A stretch of DNA of 64,000 nt. Source: Corynebacterium sp. ACRQK (GTDB lineage Bacteria; Actinomycetota; Actinomycetes; Mycobacteriales; Mycobacteriaceae). Below are positions 58,031-64,000 of this stretch, piece by piece; positions within the stretch are counted from its first letter, which is position 1; each line of letters starts with the position of its first letter. Made by a program: the position numbers and the translations under genes. The notes under the pieces were generated by a model. The model did not search any database. It was not told where the DNA came from and saw only the letters and a program-made list of their open reading frames with translations. Location: NCBI RefSeq assembly GCF_022345965.1, contig NZ_JAKRMU010000008.1, positions 50,577 to 114,576 of the forward strand, given 5' to 3'.

Positions 58031-59182
58031 GTGATCCACGCTGTGCAGCACGAATTTAAAGTAACCCGAACCACGCTGGCGGACGGCCGCGAGCTGCTGT
58101 ACTTCGACGACGAACCGGCTTATGTTGCGGGGGAGAAGCAGCGCGAGCTGCACGATTCCCGCGACCTGCCGCAGGCCACCACGGAATCCGAAATGCGCCA
58201 GGATCCCCTGACAGGCCAGTGGTACGTCTACGCTGCGCACCGCATGAACCGCACGTTCATGCCCCCGGCCAACGAGAACCCACTGGCTCCCACCAAGCCC
58301 GGCGAGCTGTCCACCGAGGTGCCCGCCGACGACTACGACGTGGTGGTCTTCGAGAACCGCTTCCCGTCCCTGTCGGTCCACATGGAGGTGCCGGAGGACT
58401 TCGCCACCAACGTCGACGGCCAGGAGCTATTTCCCCGCAAGCCCGCCATCGGCCGCTGCGAGGTCGTCTGCTTCACCCCGGACGTGAACTCCTCGTTTAG
58501 GGATCTGCCCTACGAGCGCGCCCGCACGGTCGTTGAGGCCTGGGCGCACCGCACCGCCGAGCTTTCCGCCATTGAGGGCATTCGCTACGTTTTCCCCTTC
58601 GAAAACCGCGGCAAGGAGATCGGCGTGACCCTGCAGCACCCGCACGGCCAGATCTACTCTTATCCTTTCGTCCCGCCGCGCGCCGCCGAGGTGGCTGCAC
58701 GCGCTCGGGCGTTTAGGGAGCAAACCGGAAAGGATCTTTTTGACGCCATCTTGTCCGCCGAAAAGGCATCCGGCACCCGCGTACTCTTGGCCGGTGAGCA
58801 CTTCACGGCCTATGTTCCGGCGGCAGCGAAGTGGCCGGTGGAGGTCATCCTCATGGCTAACCGGGCGGTCCCGGATTTCGCGGCGCTGAGTGACGAGGAG
58901 AAGGACGAGCTGACCCGCTTCTACCTGGACCTGTTGGGTCGCATGGACCGCTTCTTCGAGGGAGTGGAGCGCACCCCCTACATCGCTGCCTGGAACCAGG
59001 CGCCGGTGGGGGAGGACCGGGAGAACGGTCGCCTGTACTTGCAGCTGTATTCGATGATGCGATCCCCAGGACGCATGAAGTTCCTGGCCGGTAGCGAGTC
59101 GGGCCAGGAGGCCTGGATCTCCGACACCACCCCGGAGAGGATCGCGGAGCGCTTCCGGGAGGTCGCCGACAATGCCAACTAA
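58031..59182 (+). CDS. galT: Galactose-1-phosphate uridylyltransferase
   Basis: A 383-residue HIT-superfamily enzyme of the Leloir pathway swapping galactose-1-P and UDP-glucose. The active site is H203-P-H205 (LQHPHGQIYSYPF). Also DPLTGQWYVYAAHRMNR, VFENRFPSLS and the late NQAPVGEDRENGRLYLQ. The start is GTG 58031 (AAGGA 11 bases upstream); GTG 58043 is an alternative. Its last 11 bases overlap galK. It is preceded by a terminator, so a promoter must lie in the 37-base spacer or read-through occurs. Confidence 0.94.
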   Translation: MIHAVQHEFKVTRTTLADGRELLYFDDEPAYVAGEKQRELHDSRDLPQATTESEMRQDPLTGQWYVYAAHRMNRTFMPPANENPLAPTKPGELSTEVPADDYDVVVFENRFPSLSVHMEVPEDFATNVDGQELFPRKPAIGRCEVVCFTPDVNSSFRDLPYERARTVVEAWAHRTAELSAIEGIRYVFPFENRGKEIGVTLQHPHGQIYSYPFVPPRAAEVAARARAFREQTGKDLFDAILSAEKASGTRVLLAGEHFTAYVPAAAKWPVEVILMANRAVPDFAALSDEEKDELTRFYLDLLGRMDRFFEGVERTPYIAAWNQAPVGEDRENGRLYLQLYSMMRSPGRMKFLAGSESGQEAWISDTTPERIAERFREVADNAN

Positions 59183-60431
59183 GAAAACCAACGCGGCACA
59201 GGACGCGGGCACCCCGCGCTGGCTGCAGACCCGCTCCGAGGAGCAGGGCACTGCCGACGTGCAGTCCCTGTTCCAGCAGGTCTACAGCTACGAACCGGCG
59301 GGCGTGTGGTCCGCGCCGGGGCGCGTGAACCTGATCGGCGAGCACGTCGACTACGCCGATGGCATCAGCCTGCCCTTCGCGCTTTCCCAGCGCACCTACG
59401 TAGCTGCGGCCAAGAACGACGACGGTGTGTACCGCGTGGCCTCCCGCTTCGGCGAGCCCGCGGAGGTTGTCCACTTTGAGATCCCCGTCGCCGAGGTCGG
59501 CCCCGGTAATCCCGCCAACTGGGCGGGGTACGCCGTCGGCGCCATTTGGGCCGCTACCGAGGCTGGTCTGATGCCCGCTGGTGGCCTGGACCTCGCCATC
59601 GAGTCAGACGTTCCCGTCGGCGCGGGGCTCTCCAGTTCCGCTGCACTGGAATGCTCGGCGGCTCTCGCGGCCTACGACCTCTACGGCGGTACGCCCCTCG
59701 ATGATGCGGCTCGCAACGAGCTCATGGGGGCGTCCATAAGAGCAGAGAACGAGGTAGTCGGCGCCTCGACGGGCGGTCTTGACCAGCGCATTTCGCTGTT
59801 CGGCCAGGCCGGCCACGCGCTGGCCATCGACTTCGCCGAAGATAGTGCTACCCCAGTGCCTTTCGACATTGCGGCGCGGTGGCTGGCGATCCTCATCATG
59901 AACACGAACGCCCCGCACCAGCTGAACGACGGACAGTATGCTGCGCGACGCGCGGTGATCGACGGAGTAACCGCAGACCTGGGGGTTAGCAGCCTGCGCT
60001 TCGCCGAGGAGGCCGAGGATGCCTCCGTGGGCTGGGCCAAGTCCAACGACATGGATCCGGTGGTGGTGGCCGCCCGCGTGCGCCACGTGGTCAGCGAGAT
60101 CGAGCGCACCGCCGAGGCGATCCGCCAGGTCAGCGCCGGGGACATGGAGGCCTTCGGGCGATCGATGCAGGGTAGTCACGCCTCCCTGCGCGATGACTAC
60201 GAGGTCACTGTCCCGGAGCTGGATACTGCCGTGGACGTTGCGATGGCCGAGGGCGCGCTGGGTGCCCGCATGACCGGTGGCGGCTTCGGCGGCTCCGCGA
60301 TTGCGCTGCTGCGCGAGGATCGGGTGGAGGCGACGGCCGCGGCAGTCTCCAGGGCTTTCGCGGGGAAGGGCTTCAACGAGCCCGAGTTCGTGGTCGCCCT
60401 GCCGAGCGACGGCGCGCACCGGAACGCTTAG
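59172..60431 (+). CDS. galK: Galactokinase
   Basis: A 419-residue GHMP kinase phosphorylating galactose at C1. Motifs: APGRVNLIGEHVDYADGISLPFAL (substrate loop), PVGAGLSSSAALECSAALA (ATP loop), GGLDQRISLFGQ and MTGGGFGGSAIALL. ATG 59172 overlaps galT by 11 bases, so they are translationally coupled. galE is absent from the neighbourhood, so an epimerase encoded elsewhere must regenerate UDP-glucose. About 50 N-terminal residues precede the core, slightly long for the family; a later start cannot be excluded. Confidence 0.95.
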   Translation: MPTKKTNAAQDAGTPRWLQTRSEEQGTADVQSLFQQVYSYEPAGVWSAPGRVNLIGEHVDYADGISLPFALSQRTYVAAAKNDDGVYRVASRFGEPAEVVHFEIPVAEVGPGNPANWAGYAVGAIWAATEAGLMPAGGLDLAIESDVPVGAGLSSSAALECSAALAAYDLYGGTPLDDAARNELMGASIRAENEVVGASTGGLDQRISLFGQAGHALAIDFAEDSATPVPFDIAARWLAILIMNTNAPHQLNDGQYAARRAVIDGVTADLGVSSLRFAEEAEDASVGWAKSNDMDPVVVAARVRHVVSEIERTAEAIRQVSAGDMEAFGRSMQGSHASLRDDYEVTVPELDTAVDVAMAEGALGARMTGGGFGGSAIALLREDRVEATAAAVSRAFAGKGFNEPEFVVALPSDGAHRNA

Positions 60432-60512
60432 GCTCCGCTTCGGGCGCCACCCGGGCGCCCGATCTGCGTCGCGCAAAGTAACAGCTAAATAGCTTATTTG
60501 GTTAGCCCCGAG

Positions 60513-60518
60513 TAAGGT
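60513..60518 (+). promoter_or_regulatory. -10 hexamer of panD, leaderless
   Basis: TAAGGT ends 8 bases before GTG 60527. Protein conservation (MLRT start) fixes this GTG, so the leaderless reading is strong. Confidence 0.65.
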
Positions 60519-60526
60519 GTTCACCC

Positions 60527-60943
60527 GTGTTGCGAACCATGCTGAAATCAAAGATCCACCGTGCGACGGTCACACAGGCCGACCTGCACTACGTCGGCTC
60601 GTGCACCATCGACGCTGATCTGATGGAAGCCGCCGACATCCTCGAAGGCGAGCAGATCGATATCGTCGATATCGATAACGGCAATCGCCTGACGACCTAT
60701 GCCATCACCGGCGACCGGGGTACCGGCGTGATCGGCATCAACGGTGCCGCCGCGCACTTGATCAGCCCCGGTGACCTCGTCATTATCATCGGCTATGCCC
60801 AGTACAGCGAGGAAGACCTGAAGAACTACGCCTCGCGCGTGGTCTTCGTGGACGAAAACAACAAGCAGGTGGAGCTGGGCGGAGACCCGGCCCACGTGCC
60901 GGACGGCTCGGGGTTAAAGAACCCGCGCCACCCGGAGACCTAG
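60527..60943 (+). CDS. panD: Aspartate 1-decarboxylase
   Basis: A 138-residue pro-enzyme making beta-alanine for pantothenate. Self-cleavage at Gly24-Ser25 (YVGSC) would create the pyruvoyl group; Tyr22, Lys9 and the segment [18 protein letters not shown] are conserved. The start is GTG 60527, giving [20 protein letters not shown], which fits the family exactly. There is no ribosome binding site; the mRNA is predicted to be leaderless. The stop overlaps the convergent lipoprotein gene by four bases (CTAG). Confidence 0.95.
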   Translation: MLRTMLKSKIHRATVTQADLHYVGSCTIDADLMEAADILEGEQIDIVDIDNGNRLTTYAITGDRGTGVIGINGAAAHLISPGDLVIIIGYAQYSEEDLKNYASRVVFVDENNKQVELGGDPAHVPDGSGLKNPRHPET

Positions 60944-62151
60944 CTGATCTCGTAGTTCCCGTCGTCGTTGCGCTCTACGTGGATGCGCCACAGCGGGATT
61001 CCTTCTTTCTCTAGAGCTTCTTTAGTCGCCGAGAGAGTCTTCAGGCCCGTAACAACGAAGTCGGTGTTGCCGAATCGTATGCCAACCTCCGAGCAATAAC
61101 GCTGGCTGCCTTTACCTTCATCGGACAAGGCTTGCAGAGCGCCTTCCGCCCTCAACACCTCGAACTCACCGTTGGGAGCCTGTACGCCGATCTCGGTCGG
61201 CGGAGTGATCGGTGCTTCATCCTCGTAGGCATACTCCACCTCAACACAGAGCCTGCTGTAGTCCCGCGGATTGTCGATGAGGATCTCAGAGTCCTTCAGT
61301 TTCATCTCCACCTTGCCGATTCCCACCTCTTCAGTGGTCGACTCGTCCTTGCCCTTGGCCTTGTCGCGGGCTTCGCGGAAGCTATCGTCCACGAGATCCA
61401 TCTCGACGCGATCACCGATCTCCAGCGGACCGTCAGCTTCGCCGATGTTCGCTTCCTTACCTTCGAGCTCCTGGTAGCGGTTTGCCAGGTTTGTCAATGA
61501 ACGCAGCAGGGGTTTGACGGAATCACAGGTGAAGGTGGAGATAACCTCCGCGTATTCCAGTGGAGTGCCCTCCGGGCCGGCAAGCACGCACATATCTTGC
61601 ATCTCGATGGATTGCCACCCCTTAAGGCCCTCATCGGATAGATCGTTCCATTCGGCATCGTTGGGGGCCATGTTGTCGAGGTTGGAGCCGTGCTTAGTGG
61701 CGGATAGTCCGGCATAAATCGACGTATCTTTGAGCTCTTCTGGCTGGTCGCCGCTTACCTGTGGCTTTACATAACCAGAACAAGTCTCCTCGTTGACGTA
61801 GACATCGGCCGAATCTAGCGGAATCATTTTCGCGCCATCCACGTAGGCGCTGTCGTAAAACTTCTGGTCCAGCTTGCAGTCGCTGAACTTGCCATCGGCG
61901 AAGATCTCTCGCAGCTGGTCGTCGCTGATCTCCGTGGAAACCTCCGAGTAGCTGCTCGGAGCTGGCTGGCCCTTGTCGCCACCGGAGTCGCCGTTCTGGC
62001 CCCCGTAGGAGATCTCTTCACTGGCGCCCTCCGGGCGCTGGAAAGCAGAGCAGCTGGCGGTGAAAGTCAAAGCGCCTGCAGCTAGACAGGCTGTCAGAGC
62101 GCGGGCGTAAGCACGAGCGTGGCTGCGGGTAGTGGGGCGTGAAGAAGACAT
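60940..62151 (-). CDS. Secreted lipoprotein of unknown function
   Basis: A 403-residue protein with a signal peptide rich in Arg, a hydrophobic core ([16 protein letters not shown]) and lipobox TASC at about residue 34. A Gly/Ser-rich linker ([18 protein letters not shown]) follows. The mature part is acidic and has paired cysteines ([42 protein letters not shown]) suggesting disulphides outside the cell. No Pfam family was recognised with certainty; DUF3558-like actinobacterial lipoproteins are similar in plan. AAAGGAAG precedes the ATG. Confidence 0.75.
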   Translation of the reverse strand: MSSSRPTTRSHARAYARALTACLAAGALTFTASCSAFQRPEGASEEISYGGQNGDSGGDKGQPAPSSYSEVSTEISDDQLREIFADGKFSDCKLDQKFYDSAYVDGAKMIPLDSADVYVNEETCSGYVKPQVSGDQPEELKDTSIYAGLSATKHGSNLDNMAPNDAEWNDLSDEGLKGWQSIEMQDMCVLAGPEGTPLEYAEVISTFTCDSVKPLLRSLTNLANRYQELEGKEANIGEADGPLEIGDRVEMDLVDDSFREARDKAKGKDESTTEEVGIGKVEMKLKDSEILIDNPRDYSRLCVEVEYAYEDEAPITPPTEIGVQAPNGEFEVLRAEGALQALSDEGKGSQRYCSEVGIRFGNTDFVVTGLKTLSATKEALEKEGIPLWRIHVERNDDGNYEIS

Positions 62152-62240
62152 GTCGAGTGCTTCCTTTATTTTCTGGTTGTGACTACTTCCGGTTATGACT
62201 GGTGAAACTTACTGACTGGTGGAAGTTACCTAGGAGTAAG

Positions 62241-62264
62241 GGGAACAAAACGTCTTATGTTCCC
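62241..62264. promoter_or_regulatory. Inverted repeat GGGAACA-N10-TGTTCCC
   Basis: Perfect 7-bp arms in the divergent spacer between the lipoprotein gene and lysS. Candidate operator; no regulator assigned. Confidence 0.45.
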
Positions 62265-62325
62265 TAAAGCTAACACCCCCGGGCGACCTGCATGCCTCAA
62301 TCGATTACCTGTCCGCCCCATGCGC

Positions 62326-62331
62326 TAGGCT
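62326..62331 (+). promoter_or_regulatory. -10 hexamer of lysS, leaderless
   Basis: TAGGCT ends 8 bases before GTG 62340. Confidence 0.55.
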
Positions 62332-62339
62332 TTGTAAGC

Positions 62340-63947
62340 GTGACTGACGCAGCAAATACCCCCGCACAAGACCTGCCCGAACAGCTACGCATCCGCCGTG
62401 AAAAGCGGCAGCGCATCCTCGAATCCGGCAAGGACGCTTACCCGGTAGAGGTGCCACGCACCCACTCCCTGGCCGAGGTGCGCGCACAGTGGGCAGTGAA
62501 GAAGACTGACGGTGAAGCTGAAGAGCAGCCGGTGGAGGCAGAGGGCGTCACTTACCTCGCCGCAGGCGAAGAAACCCAGGATGTAGTGAGCGTGACCGGG
62601 CGCCTGATCTTCATGCGCAACACGGGCAAGCTGTGCTTCGCCACCCTGCAGGATGGCGACGGGACGCAGCTGCAGGCCATGCTTTCTCTGGCGGAGGTTG
62701 GCGAGGACGCACTCGCGGCCTGGAAGGCTGACGTGGACCTCGGCGACTTCATCGGTGTGACTGGTCGCGTGATCGCCTCTCGTCGTGGCGAGCTGTCTGT
62801 CATGGCCAGCGAGTGGGTCATGGCTGCCAAGGCCCTGCGCCCGCTGCCCGTAGCGTTCGCAGAGATGAACGAAGAGACCCGCGTGCGCCAGCGTTACAAC
62901 GACCTGATCGTGCGTGAGGAGGCTCGCAAGAACGCGATGACGCGCGTGAAGGTCATCCGCGCGCTGCGCGACTACATGGAAGGCGAGGGCTTCGTAGAGA
63001 TCGAAACGCCAATGCTGCAGACCCTGCACGGTGGCGCGGCGGCTCGACCGTTCGTCACACGCTCCAACGCGCTGGACATCGACCTGTACCTGCGCATCGC
63101 GCCGGAGCTGTTCCTGAAACGCGCCGTGGTGGGCGGTATCGATCGCGTCTTCGAGATCAACCGCAACTTTCGTAACGAGGGCGTGGACAAGTCCCACTCC
63201 CCGGAGTTCGCAATGCTAGAGACCTACGCTGCATGGGGCGACTACGATGACTGCGCCCGCACCACCCGCGAATCCATCCAGTACATCGTGGACCAGCTAA
63301 CCAAGGGCACCGACCTGGAGGGCACTGGCAAGGTGCGCCTCGCCGACGGCACCGAGTTCGACTTCGGCGGGGAGTGGAAGGAAATCGAGATGTACCCCTC
63401 GCTGAACGAGGCACTTGCGCGCAAGTACTCCGGCCAGCCAGAGGTGACGATCGACTCCACCGTTGAGGAACTGAAGGAAATTGCCAAGGTCATTGGCCTA
63501 GACGTTCCTGCCAAGGGCGGCTGGGGTCACGGCAAGCTGGTGGAGGAGATCTGGGAGGTCCTGTGCGAGGACCAGCTGGAAGGCCCCATCTTCGTGCGTA
63601 ACTTCCCCGTAGAGACCTCCCCACTGACCCGCCAGCACCGCAGCAAGCCGGGTGTCACTGAGAAGTGGGACCTGTACGTTCGCGGCTTCGAGCTGGCTAC
63701 GGGTTATTCCGAACTGGTCGACCCGGTGATCCAGCGCGAGCGCTTCGAGGATCAGGCACGCCTGGCGGCCAATGGCGACGATGAAGCCATGCGCCTGGAC
63801 GAGGATTTCCTGGCTGCTATGGAGCAGGGCATGCCGCCGACAGCCGGCACTGGCATGGGTATCGACCGACTGCTGATGGCCTTGACCGGTCTGGGCATCC
63901 GTGAGACCGTGCTGTTCCCGATCGTGAAGCCGGAGCGCGAGAACTAG
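62340..63947 (+). CDS. lysS: Lysyl-tRNA synthetase, class II
   Basis: A 535-residue class II synthetase. An OB-fold anticodon-binding domain ([31 protein letters not shown]) is followed by the catalytic domain with motif 1 ([11 protein letters not shown]), motif 2 ([24 protein letters not shown]) and motif 3 ([15 protein letters not shown]). The start GTG 62340 ([10 protein letters not shown]) is set by the leaderless -10; the upstream frame to 62292 is non-conserved. The N-terminal 70 residues include a variable insert encoded by a dispersed-motif copy (62544). Confidence 0.95.
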   Translation: MTDAANTPAQDLPEQLRIRREKRQRILESGKDAYPVEVPRTHSLAEVRAQWAVKKTDGEAEEQPVEAEGVTYLAAGEETQDVVSVTGRLIFMRNTGKLCFATLQDGDGTQLQAMLSLAEVGEDALAAWKADVDLGDFIGVTGRVIASRRGELSVMASEWVMAAKALRPLPVAFAEMNEETRVRQRYNDLIVREEARKNAMTRVKVIRALRDYMEGEGFVEIETPMLQTLHGGAAARPFVTRSNALDIDLYLRIAPELFLKRAVVGGIDRVFEINRNFRNEGVDKSHSPEFAMLETYAAWGDYDDCARTTRESIQYIVDQLTKGTDLEGTGKVRLADGTEFDFGGEWKEIEMYPSLNEALARKYSGQPEVTIDSTVEELKEIAKVIGLDVPAKGGWGHGKLVEEIWEVLCEDQLEGPIFVRNFPVETSPLTRQHRSKPGVTEKWDLYVRGFELATGYSELVDPVIQRERFEDQARLAANGDDEAMRLDEDFLAAMEQGMPPTAGTGMGIDRLLMALTGLGIRETVLFPIVKPEREN

Positions 63948-64000
63948 CGGTTAGTTACCAACAGTCAACTCCGGAGGGACTCTGTCGGGGAGGGGGGGGG

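Noticed and set aside
63948..64000. G-run at the right edge
   Set aside because: A short poly-G stretch at the window end, with a CGGAGGG that may be the ribosome binding site of a gene beyond it; nothing can be supported.

Overview
The window is high-G+C chromosomal DNA from a Corynebacterium. Markers are the sulphate-assimilation cluster with the small CysX protein, glnX-glnH-pknG, a porin-sized peptide between groEL2 and ppk2, the ftsH-folE-folP-folB-folK-DUF3180-DUF6779 series, and many genes whose -10 hexamer lies 7-8 bases before the start codon (leaderless mRNA, common in corynebacteria). The porin gene encodes 40 residues with no porH partner, which from memory fits the single PorA of C. 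jeikeium, so C. jeikeium or a close relative is the best guess. No rRNA, tRNA, CRISPR array, insertion sequence or prophage was seen; this is core chromosome.

Layout. 1-3758: end of an ABC ATPase, a Tat-exported Rieske lipoprotein, purT, trhO, an acetyltransferase. 3762-12576: assimilatory sulphate reduction. fpr2 (electron supply) diverges from cysI-cysX, followed by cysH-cysD-cysN, a sirohydrochlorin chelatase-like gene and a TSUP transporter; both promoter regions carry paired McbR-type operators. 12673-15447: pta-ackA. 15794-20707: glnX-glnH-pknG, the amino-acid-sensing relay that controls 2-oxoglutarate dehydrogenase through OdhI. 20790-24980: a two-gene ABC exporter, a MarR regulator and a cardiolipin synthase-like gene. 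24984-29718: def-GNAT-xth diverging from DUF3263-LytR_C-carboxylate-amine ligase, an arrangement that resembles mycobacteria. 29808-32011: an orphan LeuA-regulatory-domain-like protein and an M20 peptidase. 32091-35336: groEL2 with a CIRCE operator, the mini-porin and ppk2. 35428-42702: a MarR gene with a 1299-residue Pls-type (poly-amino-acid) synthetase, a rhodanese and a P-type ATPase. 42723-54772: ppa diverging from dacB-tilS-hpt-ftsH-folEPBK-DUF3180-DUF6779-DUF2520-panC (cell wall, tRNA modification, purine salvage, proteolysis, folate and pantothenate). 54807-60431: a galactose module (epimerase, Na+/solute symporter, small membrane protein, galT, galK) without galE. 60527-63947: panD, a lipoprotein and lysS.

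The most unusual signal is at DNA level. The word GGCGTCA occurs 33 times by my hand count, on both strands, in different reading frames and in spacers, and is very often followed by an A-rich tract. Three copies are the identical 14-mer GGCGTCACAAAGAA. Its form, density and lack of strand bias resemble the DNA uptake sequences of Haemophilus and Neisseria. A second pattern is that many intercistronic spacers are built of short degenerate tandem duplications that begin at the upstream gene's stop codon.
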